A stretch of 64,000 nt of DNA, from contig NZ_CP032621.1 of assembly GCF_003627155.1 (NCBI RefSeq), forward strand, positions 1,840,501-1,904,500, read 5' to 3'. The first letter of the stretch is position 1. Each line of letters begins with the position of its first letter. Under the pieces are notes generated by a model that worked only from the letters and a program-made list of their open reading frames with translations, made no database searches and had not been told where the DNA came from. The position numbers were made by a program, and so were the translations under genes. This DNA is from Streptococcus gwangjuense (lineage in GTDB: Bacteria > Bacillota > Bacilli > Lactobacillales > Streptococcaceae). Of this stretch, positions 30,223 to 39,705 are shown piece by piece.

Positions 30223-31728
30223 GTGAAAAAAATTAGCTTATTGCTAGCCAGTCTATGTGCCTTGTTTTTAGTGGCTTGTTCCAATCAAAAGCAGGCAGAT
30301 GGCAAACTAAATATCGTGACAACCTTTTATCCTGTCTATGAATTTACCAAGCAAGTCGCAGGAGATACGGCTAATGTAGAACTCCTAATCGGTGCTGGTA
30401 CAGAACCCCATGAATATGAACCGTCTGCCAAGGCAGTTGCCAAAATCCAAGACGCAGATACCTTCGTTTATGAAAATGAAAACATGGAAACATGGGTTCC
30501 TAAATTGCTAGATACTTTGGATAAGAAAAAAGTCAAAACCATCAAGGCGACAGGCGATATGTTGCTCTTGCCAGGTGGTGAGGAAGAAGAGGGAGACCAT
30601 GACCATGGAGAAGAAGGCCATCATCATGAGTTTGACCCCCATGTTTGGTTATCACCAGTTCGTGCCATTAAACTTGTAGAGCACATCCGTGATAGCTTGT
30701 CAGCAGATTATCCGGATAAAAAAGAGACCTTTGAGAAGAATGCTGCTGCCTATGTTGAAAAATTGCAAGCCTTGGATAAGGCTTATGCAGAAGGTTTATC
30801 TCAAGCTAAACAAAAGAGCTTTGTGACTCAACACGCAGCCTTTAACTACCTTGCCTTGGACTATGGGCTCAAACAAGTCGCAATCTCAGGACTTTCTCCA
30901 GATGCAGAGCCATCAGCAGCTCGCTTGGCAGAATTGACAGAGTACGTCAAGAAAAATAAAATTGCCTATATCTACTTTGAAGAAAATGCTTCACAAGCCC
31001 TTGCTAACACACTTTCAAAAGAGGCAGGTGTCAAAACAGATGTCCTTAATCCTTTAGAAAGTCTGACAGAAGAAGATACCAAGGCTGGCGAAAACTACAT
31101 CTCCGTCATGGAGAAAAATCTCAAGGCTCTGAAACAAACAACGGACCAAGAAGGCCCAGCAATTGAGCCTGAAAAGGCAGAGGATACCAAGACAGTACAA
31201 AATGGTTACTTTGAGGATGCAGCTGTCAAGGACCGCACCTTGAGTGACTATTCAGGTAATTGGCAATCAGTTTATCCTTTCCTTGAAGATGGAACTTTTG
31301 ATCAGGTCTTTGACTACAAGGCTAAGTTGACTGGTAAGATGACTCAGGCTGAATACAAGGCCTACTATACAAAAGGCTATCAGACAGATGTGACTAAGAT
31401 TAATATCACTGATAACACTATGGAATTTGTTCAAGGTGGACAAAGTAAGAAATTCACCTACAAGTATGTTGGTAAGAAAATCTTAACTTACAAGAAAGGC
31501 AATCGTGGCGTGCGCTTCCTCTTTGAAGCCACAGATGCAGACGCTGGACAGTTCAAGTATGTTCAGTTTAGTGACCACAATATCGCCCCAGTGAAGGCAG
31601 AACATTTCCATATCTTCTTTGGAGGAACAAGCCAAGAAGCCCTCTTTGAAGAAATGGACAACTGGCCAACCTACTACCCAGATAATCTATCTGGCCAAGA
31701 AATCGCTCAAGAAATGTTGGCGCATTGA
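30223..31728 (+). CDS. adcA: Zinc-binding lipoprotein AdcA (ZnuA-ZinT fusion)
   Basis: A 501-aa surface lipoprotein starting at GTG 30223 (RBS TAGGAGAC). Lipobox L-V-A-C is near residue 19. Residues about 25-310 form the ZnuA-like cluster A-I domain with the acidic/His-rich loop (E-E-E-E-G-D-H-D-H-G-E-E-G-H-H-H-E) and metal ligands in HEYEPSA and FDPHVWLS. Residues about 325-501 form a ZinT domain (GYFEDAAVKDRTLSDYSGNWQSV onward, ending with H-F-H-I-F-F-G-G). This fusion is typical of streptococcal AdcA. Confidence 0.95.
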   Translation: MKKISLLLASLCALFLVACSNQKQADGKLNIVTTFYPVYEFTKQVAGDTANVELLIGAGTEPHEYEPSAKAVAKIQDADTFVYENENMETWVPKLLDTLDKKKVKTIKATGDMLLLPGGEEEEGDHDHGEEGHHHEFDPHVWLSPVRAIKLVEHIRDSLSADYPDKKETFEKNAAAYVEKLQALDKAYAEGLSQAKQKSFVTQHAAFNYLALDYGLKQVAISGLSPDAEPSAARLAELTEYVKKNKIAYIYFEENASQALANTLSKEAGVKTDVLNPLESLTEEDTKAGENYISVMEKNLKALKQTTDQEGPAIEPEKAEDTKTVQNGYFEDAAVKDRTLSDYSGNWQSVYPFLEDGTFDQVFDYKAKLTGKMTQAEYKAYYTKGYQTDVTKINITDNTMEFVQGGQSKKFTYKYVGKKILTYKKGNRGVRFLFEATDADAGQFKYVQFSDHNIAPVKAEHFHIFFGGTSQEALFEEMDNWPTYYPDNLSGQEIAQEMLAH

Positions 31729-31733
31729 TGAGA

Positions 31734-31766
31734 AACCGACTAGTTCATAAGAGCTAGTCGGTTTTT
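31734..31766 (+). terminator. Terminator of adcRCBA
   Basis: AACCGACTAG (31734-31743) pairs perfectly with CTAGTCGGTT (31754-31763), then T's. Confidence 0.92.
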
Positions 31767-31815
31767 GGATACTAGATGGTAACTTCATTATAGACCTTTC
31801 AGATACCTAAGGAAC

Positions 31816-32029
31816 GTAATCGGTAACCGATGACAAAAATAGTATACACATCAAATCTAGATCAACAACCTCACTTAATGCTTGAACTATTGGAGTGCGG
31901 TTCACTTCAATGATGTTTTTTGTGAGTCTTTTAAAGGGATTAACCGTTACTTGTTTCGTTTCTTTGTCCACGACTTGTAAAGCTCAGATAGTATGTTGAT
32001 AATCAACGGAGTTAGAAAGAACGATCATG
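31816..32029 (-). pseudogene. Degenerate ORF remnant, family not recognised
   Basis: The 461-nt gap between adcA and the SPFH gene holds no intact gene. On the minus strand, from ATG 32029, a reading frame of about 70 codons resembles coding sequence (for example V-V-D-K-E-T-K-Q-V-T-V-N-P-F-K-R-L and E-V-N-R-T-P-I-V-Q-A-L) but has a TGA at codon 15 and ends at 31816. I do not recognise the parent protein. The rest of the gap (31770-31815 and 32030-32189) shows nothing but the leader of the next gene. Confidence 0.35.
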
Positions 32030-32189
32030 GTGCACCTAATTCTTTACCAGTTGTTTTAGTAAGAGATTAGACGACAATGTGACAATTCACCTCTAATTAT
32101 TGACATTTCAGGAAAAATCGCAGTAAAAACTGCACAGCCTTCTTTAAATGTGCTATAATACAGGAAAAATAATGATGGAGGTCACGATA

Positions 32190-33089
32190 ATGGCAACATT
32201 TTTGATGATTTTTGTGGTGGTTTGTGTGCTCCTATTGGTGATAGTCACACTGAGTACAGTTTATGTGGTTCGTCAGCAGTCGGTGGCGATTATTGAACGC
32301 TTTGGGAAATACCAAAAGGTTGCCAATAGCGGTATTCATATTCGCTTGCCTTTTGGGATTGACTCGATTGCAGCGCGGATTCAGTTGCGCTTGTTGCAAA
32401 GTGATATTGTGGTTGAGACTAAGACCAAGGACAATGTGTTCGTGATGATGAATGTGGCGACTCAGTATCGTGTCAACGAGCAGAGCGTGACAGATGCTTA
32501 CTATAAACTCATGCGTCCAGAATCTCAGATTAAATCTTATATCGAAGATGCTCTTCGCTCTTCTGTTCCCAAATTAACCTTGGATGAATTGTTTGAGAAA
32601 AAAGATGAGATTGCCCTTGAAGTTCAACATCAAGTAGCAGAAGAAATGACTACTTACGGTTATATTATTGTGAAAACCTTGATTACTAAGGTCGAACCAG
32701 ATGCAGAAGTCAAGCAATCCATGAATGAAATCAATGCGGCGCAACGCAAGCGGGTCGCAGCGCAAGAATTGGCGGAAGCCGATAAGATTAAAATCGTCAC
32801 TGCAGCTGAAGCCGAAGCAGAAAAAGACCGCCTCCATGGTGTGGGGATTGCCCAACAACGTAAGGCGATTGTGGATGGATTGGCAGAGTCTATCACAGAA
32901 CTCAAGGAAGCCAATGTTGGTATGACAGAAGAGCAAATCATGTCTATCCTCTTGACCAATCAGTATTTGGATACCTTGAATACCTTTGCCTCTAAAGGAA
33001 ATCAGACTATCTTTTTACCAAATACGCCAAATGGTGTGGATGATATCCGTACACAAATCTTGTCAGCCCTTCGCGCTGAGAAGAAATAA
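32190..33089 (+). CDS. SPFH/Band 7 (stomatin/QmcA-like) membrane protein
   Basis: A 299-aa protein with one N-terminal membrane helix, an SPFH domain (VVRQQSVAIIERFGKYQKVANSGIHIRLPF near residue 25) and a long Ala/Glu/Lys-rich coiled coil (residues about 180-230). It belongs to the stomatin/paraslipin group that forms ring-like oligomers in membrane microdomains. The start is ATG 32190 with GGAGGT upstream; an earlier ATG at 32148 lacks one. It stands alone, followed by a terminator. Its partner protease (NfeD type) is not next to it, so role beyond membrane organisation is not clear. Confidence 0.88.
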   Translation: MATFLMIFVVVCVLLLVIVTLSTVYVVRQQSVAIIERFGKYQKVANSGIHIRLPFGIDSIAARIQLRLLQSDIVVETKTKDNVFVMMNVATQYRVNEQSVTDAYYKLMRPESQIKSYIEDALRSSVPKLTLDELFEKKDEIALEVQHQVAEEMTTYGYIIVKTLITKVEPDAEVKQSMNEINAAQRKRVAAQELAEADKIKIVTAAEAEAEKDRLHGVGIAQQRKAIVDGLAESITELKEANVGMTEEQIMSILLTNQYLDTLNTFASKGNQTIFLPNTPNGVDDIRTQILSALRAEKK

Positions 33090-33097
33090 TAGACTAA

Positions 33098-33122
33098 AGA
33101 GCCTGGAGTCAGGCTCTTTTTA
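33098..33122 (+). terminator. Terminator of the SPFH gene
   Basis: AGAGCCTG GAGT CAGGCTCT, then TTTTT. Confidence 0.93.
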
Positions 33123-33171
33123 GTGTTCGTGAGAGATAAGTCTTAGCTATTCATAAAAGTTACTAACAGGT

Positions 33172-33324
33172 TGTGGATAAGTGTGGATAACTTCTGATTA
33201 TTTTAGTGATAATTCTTATTTGTGTGACCAATTTAGTAACTTTTGAGGATTATAAAGTAGTTTTAATTGCTGAAACTCAAGAGTTAAGCACAGTTTGGGA
33301 TAGTTATTCACAGATTGTGGATAA
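33172..33324. promoter_or_regulatory. Cluster of four DnaA boxes
   Basis: TGTGGATAA occurs at 33172-33180, 33182-33190 and 33316-33324, and TTATTCACA at 33304-33312. These are three perfect TTATCCACA boxes (minus orientation) and one TTATNCACA variant (plus). The first two start 10 bp apart, one helical turn. A weaker TTAAGCACA lies between the pairs. No dnaA or dnaN is in the window, so this is an off-origin DnaA-binding cluster at the 3' side of the SPFH gene. Confidence 0.75.
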
Positions 33325-33351
33325 TCTTGGGGATTGCAGATTTTTTATTAT

Positions 33352-35439
33352 TTAGCGATGACTTGGTAACCAGCTAAGTGTAAAGGTTAGTTGTTCAGCT
33401 TTTAAGAGGTTTTGGTGTTGAATAGTTGATACGAGTGTTTTATCCAGTCGGCATTCTTTTATAAAGTTAAAATGGCTGTGGTTTTGCTCAGCATGAATAT
33501 CTAGCCATTTATCTTCTTTGGCAAGATAGACTCGGAGATGGTCAAAGAGAGGAATTCCGAGGTCATAGTTTGGTTTGCCTGGACAGGTCGGATAAAAACC
33601 GAGAGCTGACCAGATGTACCAGGCTGAGAGACTGCCATTGTCTTCATCGCCAGGATAGGCTTCCCAACTTGGGTGAAAAGCTTTCTGACGGAGCGTCTTG
33701 ATGAGAAGAGCAGTGTAGTCAGGGTAATCGCTGTAACGGAAGAGATAAGGAATGTGGAAGCTAGGTTGGTTGGAAATAGCGAGTTGTCCAAAAGGAGCAG
33801 TAGCCATTTCGCTCATTTCGTGAATCTCGTAACCATAGCCCGTTGTTTCAAAGAGGGGAGCATCCTGACAGACTTTCAAAAGATAGTTGCTAAAGGTTTC
33901 TTTTCCACCCATAAGTTGGATTAAGCCTGGGATGTCGTGGATGACGCCTAAAGTTGCTTGGATGGCAGAGCATTCGGCATAGTCGCGTCCCCAACTATAA
34001 GGAGAGAAGTCAGGACGGAAGTTGCCTTGATTGTCACGCGCTCGCATGTAACCTATCTCAGCGTCAAATAGATGGCGGTAATTTTGTGATGAAGTCTTGT
34101 AGATTTCAGCGATTTCTATTTTCCCTAGTTTTTCAGCACAGCTAGCGATACAAAAATCGCTATAGGCATAGTCTAGGGTGTGGCTGACGCTTTCGTGGTG
34201 GTCGGTAGAGAGGTAGCCCAGTTCTTGGTATTGGGCTAGTCCGTGGCGACCATTGATACCGAGAGGGTCGGACTTGCTGGCTGTTTCAAGCATGGCTTGG
34301 AGGAGTTCTTCTTCTAGGTCGGGGGCCATGTCCTTGCAGGCGCTATCGGCGATAATACCGTCTAAAAGTGTACCTGGCATCATACCCCGTTCATCTGGAG
34401 CCAGCCATTTTGGAAGGAAACCAGTATCGCGGTAGTTATTGAGAAATCCTTCTAAGAAGCGGTGGTAGTGTTCCGGTATAATAAGGGCAAAGAGGGGGAA
34501 TGTGGTGCGGAAGGTATCCCAGAAACCATTATTGCTAAAGAGGACACCGGGCTTTACAGTTCCAGTAGCCAAATCTTTGTGGATGGCTTGCCCTGATTCA
34601 TCAACCTCATAAAAAGTCTGAGGAAAGAGGAAGAGTCTGTAGAGACAGTGGTCAAAGAAGGTTCGGTTAGCTTCTCCTGTCTCTATAATGTCAAAACGAT
34701 GGAGGAGATTTTCCCAATCCGCTTGGGCACTTGCTTTACAGCCTTCAAAATCTTCTTGAGGTAGATTAAGCAGAGCTTGAGAAGGAGAGATGAAAGAAGT
34801 CGCTAGCTGAATTTCAGCATGACTATCTGCCAGGTCGATTCGCCAGTCTCCACCTTCTTGGCTGATAGCAAGGATATCCGTATTCATTTGCAGGACAGTG
34901 AACATCGTTAGTGGATTTTTGTTGGTTTCAGTTTTTCCTTCTTGTCGCAGGGCAAGATTCCGCTTATCTACTTGCTCTACGGTCAGTTCATCTGCTGCGT
35001 GGAGATAGAGGGAGAGGGCTTTTCCTTGCTTTTGCTCCAAACGAATAGAAGCACCGTAGCAAGTCGGTGTAAGCTGGCTTTCAATCTGATAGCGCAGGGA
35101 GAAAATCTTCAGATAATGGGGTTGGAAAGAGGTCTTATCTATGTCATAGGAAGATTGGCGGTGAAAGAGGCTGTCTCCACCTAGTTGACTTGTGACAGGT
35201 GTCAGAAGGAGCCAAGAGTAGTCCCCAATCCAAGGGCTGGGCTGGTGGGTTAAACGAATCCCCTGAAAGATAGGCAGATGCGGATCGAAAAACCAAGATC
35301 CCTCCTGGTCGCTGGTCTGGGGTACAAAGTAATTCATCCCAAAAGGAACGCCTGTGTATGGCAGGGTATTTCCCCGAGAAAAGGCATGCTTGCTGGCAGT
35401 TCCAAAGCGGGTATCGATGGTTTTAAGTAGTGGTTTCAT
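33352..35439 (-). CDS. GH92 alpha-1,2-mannosidase
   Basis: Family GH92 calcium-dependent exo-mannosidase, 695 aa, matching the pneumococcal GH92 of the N-glycan locus. Visible: N-terminal beta-sandwich, then the (alpha/alpha)6 barrel with FSNNGFWDTFRTTFPL, DYAECSAIQATLG, HIPYLFRYS and the acidic loop YPGDEDNGSLSAWYIWSALGFYP, which holds the family's catalytic acidic residues. No signal peptide is seen, so it acts inside the cell. It is transcribed leftward, divergent from GH125, with TATAAT (complement of 35466-35471) in the shared intergenic region. Role: removal of alpha-1,2 mannose from high-mannose N-glycans. Confidence 0.92.
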   Translation of the reverse strand: MKPLLKTIDTRFGTASKHAFSRGNTLPYTGVPFGMNYFVPQTSDQEGSWFFDPHLPIFQGIRLTHQPSPWIGDYSWLLLTPVTSQLGGDSLFHRQSSYDIDKTSFQPHYLKIFSLRYQIESQLTPTCYGASIRLEQKQGKALSLYLHAADELTVEQVDKRNLALRQEGKTETNKNPLTMFTVLQMNTDILAISQEGGDWRIDLADSHAEIQLATSFISPSQALLNLPQEDFEGCKASAQADWENLLHRFDIIETGEANRTFFDHCLYRLFLFPQTFYEVDESGQAIHKDLATGTVKPGVLFSNNGFWDTFRTTFPLFALIIPEHYHRFLEGFLNNYRDTGFLPKWLAPDERGMMPGTLLDGIIADSACKDMAPDLEEELLQAMLETASKSDPLGINGRHGLAQYQELGYLSTDHHESVSHTLDYAYSDFCIASCAEKLGKIEIAEIYKTSSQNYRHLFDAEIGYMRARDNQGNFRPDFSPYSWGRDYAECSAIQATLGVIHDIPGLIQLMGGKETFSNYLLKVCQDAPLFETTGYGYEIHEMSEMATAPFGQLAISNQPSFHIPYLFRYSDYPDYTALLIKTLRQKAFHPSWEAYPGDEDNGSLSAWYIWSALGFYPTCPGKPNYDLGIPLFDHLRVYLAKEDKWLDIHAEQNHSHFNFIKECRLDKTLVSTIQHQNLLKAEQLTFTLSWLPSHR

Positions 35440-35609
35440 GGTCTTTCCTTTAGCTGTTTTTCTACATTATATCAGAAAAAGAGGGCCTTTAGAAAAGGAG
35501 CTTCAAAGATAACTATTTTGTAGAAAAATGACTATCATTTGTGTATGTATTTTCTGTCTCAAAAGCTATATACTGAAAATGAAACTTGTTTGAAAGAGGA
35601 TACTGCACG

Positions 35610-36890
35610 ATGATTTATTCAAAAGAAATTGTTAGAGAATGGCTAGATGAAGTGGCAGAGCGGGCTAAGGACCATCCAGAGTGGGTGGATGTCTTTGAAC
35701 GTTGCTACACTGACACTTTGGACAATACGGTTGAAATTCTCGAAGACGGTTCAACTTTTGTCTTGACTGGGGATATTCCTGCTATGTGGCTTCGGGATTC
35801 GACAGCCCAACTCAGACCTTACCTGCATGTGGCTAAAAGGGATGCCCTCTTGCGTCAGACCATTGCAGGTTTGGTCAAACGTCAGATGACCTTGGTGCTC
35901 AAGGATCCTTATGCCAATTCCTTCAACATTGAGGAAAACTGGAAGGGTCACCACGAGACAGACCATACCGACCTTAATGGCTGGATTTGGGAACGCAAGT
36001 ATGAGGTGGACTCGCTTTGCTATCCTTTGCAGTTGGCTTATATCCTCTGGAAAGAGACTGGTGAGACTAGCCAGTTTGATGATACTTTTGTCGCAGCGAC
36101 TAAGGAGATTCTCCATCTTTGGACGGTTGAACAAGACCATAACAACTCTCCTTATCGTTTTGTTCGAGATACGGATCGTAAGGAAGACACCTTGGTAAAT
36201 GATGGCTTTGGACCTGATTTTGCAGTGACAGGTATGACTTGGTCAGCTTTTCGTCCGAGCGATGACTGCTGTCAGTATAGTTACTTGATTCCGTCAAATA
36301 TGTTTGCCGTAGTAGTCTTGGGTTATGTGCAAGAAATCTTTGCAGCATTAGACCTGGCTGATAGCCAGAGTGTTATCACAGACGCTAAACGTCTTCAGGA
36401 TGAGATCCAAGAAGGCATCGAAAACTACGCCTACACAAGCAACAGCAAGGGCGAAAAGATTTATGCCTTTGAAGTGGATGGTCTAGGAAATGCCAGCATC
36501 ATGGATGATCCAAACGTACCAAGTTTGTTGGCTGCACCTTATCTGGGTTACTGTTCGGTCGATGATGAAGTGTATCAAGCCACTCGCCGTACCATTCTGA
36601 GCCCTGAAAATCCATACTTTTACCAAGGAGAATACGCTAGCGGTCTCGGAAGTTCTCATACCTTCTATCGCTATATCTGGCCCATTGCCCTGTCTATCCA
36701 AGGCTTGACAACAAGAGATAAGGCAGAGAAGAAATTCTTGCTGGATCAGCTGGTTGCTTGCGATGGTGGTACAGGTGTGATGCACGAAAGCTTCCACGTG
36801 GATGACCCAACTCTTTATTCTCGTGAATGGTTCTCTTGGGCTAACATGATGTTCTGTGAGTTGGTCTTGGATTACTTGGATATCCGCTAA
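35610..36890 (+). CDS. GH125 exo-alpha-1,6-mannosidase
   Basis: A 426-aa protein of family GH125. The start is ATG 35610 (RBS AAAGAGGA). Family landmarks: IPAMWLRDSTAQLRPYL near residue 60, WERKYEVDSLCYPLQL, FRPSDDCCQYSYLIPSNMFA and YRYIWPIALSIQGL. It removes alpha-1,6-linked mannose from trimmed N-glycan cores. It lacks a signal peptide. First gene of the rightward GH125-GH38 pair, with TATACT at 35569-35574 as likely -10. Confidence 0.93.
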   Translation: MIYSKEIVREWLDEVAERAKDHPEWVDVFERCYTDTLDNTVEILEDGSTFVLTGDIPAMWLRDSTAQLRPYLHVAKRDALLRQTIAGLVKRQMTLVLKDPYANSFNIEENWKGHHETDHTDLNGWIWERKYEVDSLCYPLQLAYILWKETGETSQFDDTFVAATKEILHLWTVEQDHNNSPYRFVRDTDRKEDTLVNDGFGPDFAVTGMTWSAFRPSDDCCQYSYLIPSNMFAVVVLGYVQEIFAALDLADSQSVITDAKRLQDEIQEGIENYAYTSNSKGEKIYAFEVDGLGNASIMDDPNVPSLLAAPYLGYCSVDDEVYQATRRTILSPENPYFYQGEYASGLGSSHTFYRYIWPIALSIQGLTTRDKAEKKFLLDQLVACDGGTGVMHESFHVDDPTLYSREWFSWANMMFCELVLDYLDIR

Positions 36891-36940
36891 GGAACACGCT
36901 TTAGCGCAACTGATTCTTGGAAAGAATCACAAATTTACAT

Positions 36941-36954
36941 TTAAAACGTTAACA
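36941..36954 (+). promoter_or_regulatory. cre-like site before GH38
   Basis: TTAAAACGTTAACA fits the CcpA cre consensus (TGWNANCGNTNWCA) except the second base. Located 35 nt upstream of the GH38 start, in a gap that holds no clear promoter. Confidence 0.55.
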
Positions 36955-36988
36955 ATAAAAATTTAAATTTAGAATGAGGTTTTACTTC

Positions 36989-39634
36989 ATGGAAAATGTT
37001 GTCGTACATATTATCTCACATAGTCACTGGGATCGTGAGTGGTACTTGCCTTTTGAAAGCCACCGTATGCAGTTGGTGGAATTATTTGACAATCTCTTTG
37101 ATCTCTTTGAAAATGACCCTGAGTTCAAGAGCTTCCACTTGGATGGACAAACCATTGTCCTTGATGACTACTTGGAGATTCGTCCTGAAAATCGCGACAA
37201 AGTTCAACAGTACATCGACGAAGGAAAATTGAAAATTGGTCCCTTTTATATCTTGCAGGATGATTACTTGATTTCAAGTGAAGCCAATGTCCGCAATACT
37301 TTGATTGGTCAGCAGGAAGCTGCAAAATGGGGCAAATCTACTCAGATTGGTTACTTCCCAGATACCTTTGGAAATATGGGACAAGCGCCTCAAATTCTTC
37401 AAAAATCAGGCATTCACGTGGCGGCCTTTGGTCGTGGTGTGAAGCCGATTGGATTTGACAACCAAGTCCTCGAAGATGAGCAGTTCACTTCCCAATTTTC
37501 AGAAATGTATTGGCAGGGTGCGGATGGTAGCCGTGTTCTCGGGATTCTCTTTGCCAACTGGTACAGTAACGGGAATGAAATTCCAGTGGATAAAGACGAG
37601 GCTTTGACCTTCTGGAAACAAAAACTGGCAGACGTGCGTGACTACGCTTCTACCAACCAATGGTTGATGATGAACGGTTGTGACCACCAGCCTGTCCAGA
37701 AAAATCTGAGCGAAGCCATTCGTGTGGCAAATGAACTCTTCCCAGATGTAACCTTTGTGCATAGTTCTTTTGATGAATATGTTCAAGCCGTGGAAAGTGC
37801 CCTACCAGAGCAATTGTCAACGGTTACAGGCGAGTTGACCAGTCAGGAAACAGATGGCTGGTACACGCTTGCTAACACTTCTTCATCTCGTATTTATCTC
37901 AAACAAGCCTTCCAAGAAAATAGCAACCTCCTAGAGCAAGTTGTAGAACCTTTGACGATTATTACTGGGAGTCATAACCACAAGGACCAGTTGACCTATG
38001 CTTGGAAAACTCTTTTGCAGAACGCGCCTCATGATAGTATCTGTGGCTGTAGCGTGGACGAAGTTCACCGTGAGATGGAGACACGTTTTGCCAAGGTCAA
38101 CCAAGTCGGAAACTTTGTGAAGAGCAATCTTCTTAACGAGTGGAAGGGAAAAATCGCTACGGCTAAGGCTCAAAGTGACTATCTCTTTACGGTTATTAAC
38201 ACAGGCTTGCATGATAAGGTTGATACTGTCAGTACAGTGATTGATGTTGCGACTTGTGATTTCAAGGAATTGCACCCAACAGAAGGCTACAAGAAGATGG
38301 CCGCTCTTACCTTGCCAAGCTACCGTGTAGAGGACTTGGATGGGCGTCCTGTAGAGGCTAAAATCGAAGACCTCGGAGCTAATTTTGAGTACGATTTACC
38401 AAAAGATAAGTTCCGCCAAGCTCGTATTGCTCGACAAGTGCGCGTGACAATTCCAGTTCACCTAGCGCCTCTTTCTTGGACAACCTTCCAATTGCTGGAA
38501 GGAGAACAAGAACACCGCGACGGTATTTACCAAAACGGAGTGATTGATACGCCATTTGTAACGGTGAGTGTGGATGACAACATCACAGTCTATGACAAGA
38601 CAACTCACGAAGCCTATGAAGATTTTATCCGCTTCGAAGACCGTGGGGATATCGGAAATGAGTATATCTATTTCCAGCCAAAAGGAACAGAGCCAATCTA
38701 TGCAGAGCTTAAGGGCTACGAGGTCTTAGAAAACACAGCTCGCTACGCTAAGATTTTGCTCAAACATGAATTGACCGTGCCTGTCAGTGCGGATGAAAAG
38801 CTAGAAGAAGAGCAAAAAGGCATCATCGAGTTTATGAAGCGTGAAGCTGGACGTTCAGAAGAATTGACAAGCATTCCTCTTGAAACTGAGATGACTATCT
38901 TCGTTGATAATCCACAAATCCGCTTTAAAACTCGCTTTACCAACACTGCCAAAGACCACCGTATCCGTCTCTTGGTCAAGACTCACAACACGCGTCCAAG
39001 CAATGATTCTGAAAGCATTTATGAGGTGGTGACACGACCAAACAAACCAGCTGCTTCATGGGAAAATCCTGAAAATCCTCAACACCAACAAGCCTTTGTT
39101 AGTCTGTATGACGATGAAAAAGGTGTGACTGTATCCAACAAGGGATTGAATGAATACGAAATCCTTGGAGACGACACCATTGCAGTGACTATTTTGCGTG
39201 CATCAGGTGAGCTAGGTGACTGGGGTTACTTCCCAACACCAGAAGCACAATGCTTGCGTGAGTTTGAAGTCGAGTTTGCACTTGAATGCCACCAAGCCCA
39301 AGAACGCTTCTCAGCTTATCGTCGAGCTAAAGCCTTGCAGACACCGTTTACCAGCCTTCAGCTTGCTAGACAGGAAGGAAGCGTGGCTGCGACTGGTAGC
39401 CTCTTGAGCCATTCTGTTCTCAGCATACCGCAAATCTGTCCAACAGCCTTTAAGGTAGCTGAAAATGAAGAAGGCTATGTTCTTCGCTACTACAATATGT
39501 GTAGTGAAAATGTGCGTGTACCGGAAAGTCAACATCTCTTCCTGGACCTACTGGAACGACCATACCCAGTTCATAGAGGCCTCATTTCACCACAAGAGAT
39601 TCGTACAGAATTCATCAAAAAAGAAGAAATTTAA
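36989..39634 (+). CDS. GH38 alpha-mannosidase
   Basis: Zinc-dependent retaining mannosidase of 881 aa, family GH38. The zinc-binding start H-I-I-S-H-S-H-W-D-R-E-W is near residue 7, and the nucleophile segment Y-F-P-D-T-F-G-N-M-G-Q near residue 125. Then follow helical middle and C-terminal beta-sandwich domains. The start is ATG 36989; an earlier in-frame ATG at 36974 is less well placed. The pneumococcal homologue cleaves alpha-1,3-mannose from N-glycan cores. No signal peptide. It lies between GH125 and a ROK kinase, with a terminator-like hairpin after it. Confidence 0.93.
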   Translation: MENVVVHIISHSHWDREWYLPFESHRMQLVELFDNLFDLFENDPEFKSFHLDGQTIVLDDYLEIRPENRDKVQQYIDEGKLKIGPFYILQDDYLISSEANVRNTLIGQQEAAKWGKSTQIGYFPDTFGNMGQAPQILQKSGIHVAAFGRGVKPIGFDNQVLEDEQFTSQFSEMYWQGADGSRVLGILFANWYSNGNEIPVDKDEALTFWKQKLADVRDYASTNQWLMMNGCDHQPVQKNLSEAIRVANELFPDVTFVHSSFDEYVQAVESALPEQLSTVTGELTSQETDGWYTLANTSSSRIYLKQAFQENSNLLEQVVEPLTIITGSHNHKDQLTYAWKTLLQNAPHDSICGCSVDEVHREMETRFAKVNQVGNFVKSNLLNEWKGKIATAKAQSDYLFTVINTGLHDKVDTVSTVIDVATCDFKELHPTEGYKKMAALTLPSYRVEDLDGRPVEAKIEDLGANFEYDLPKDKFRQARIARQVRVTIPVHLAPLSWTTFQLLEGEQEHRDGIYQNGVIDTPFVTVSVDDNITVYDKTTHEAYEDFIRFEDRGDIGNEYIYFQPKGTEPIYAELKGYEVLENTARYAKILLKHELTVPVSADEKLEEEQKGIIEFMKREAGRSEELTSIPLETEMTIFVDNPQIRFKTRFTNTAKDHRIRLLVKTHNTRPSNDSESIYEVVTRPNKPAASWENPENPQHQQAFVSLYDDEKGVTVSNKGLNEYEILGDDTIAVTILRASGELGDWGYFPTPEAQCLREFEVEFALECHQAQERFSAYRRAKALQTPFTSLQLARQEGSVAATGSLLSHSVLSIPQICPTAFKVAENEEGYVLRYYNMCSENVRVPESQHLFLDLLERPYPVHRGLISPQEIRTEFIKKEEI

Positions 39635-39662
39635 TTTCAAAAAGTAAACATAAAAAGAAAGG

Positions 39663-39705
39663 AGGGGCGAAAAGGTAAGAACTAACTGCTGATTCGCCCC
39701 TTTTT
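39663..39705 (+). terminator. Terminator or attenuator between GH38 and ROK gene
   Basis: AGGGGCGAA (39663-39671) pairs perfectly with TTCGCCCCT (39693-39701), loop 21 nt, then TTTT. It touches the next gene's first possible ATG. Confidence 0.75.
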
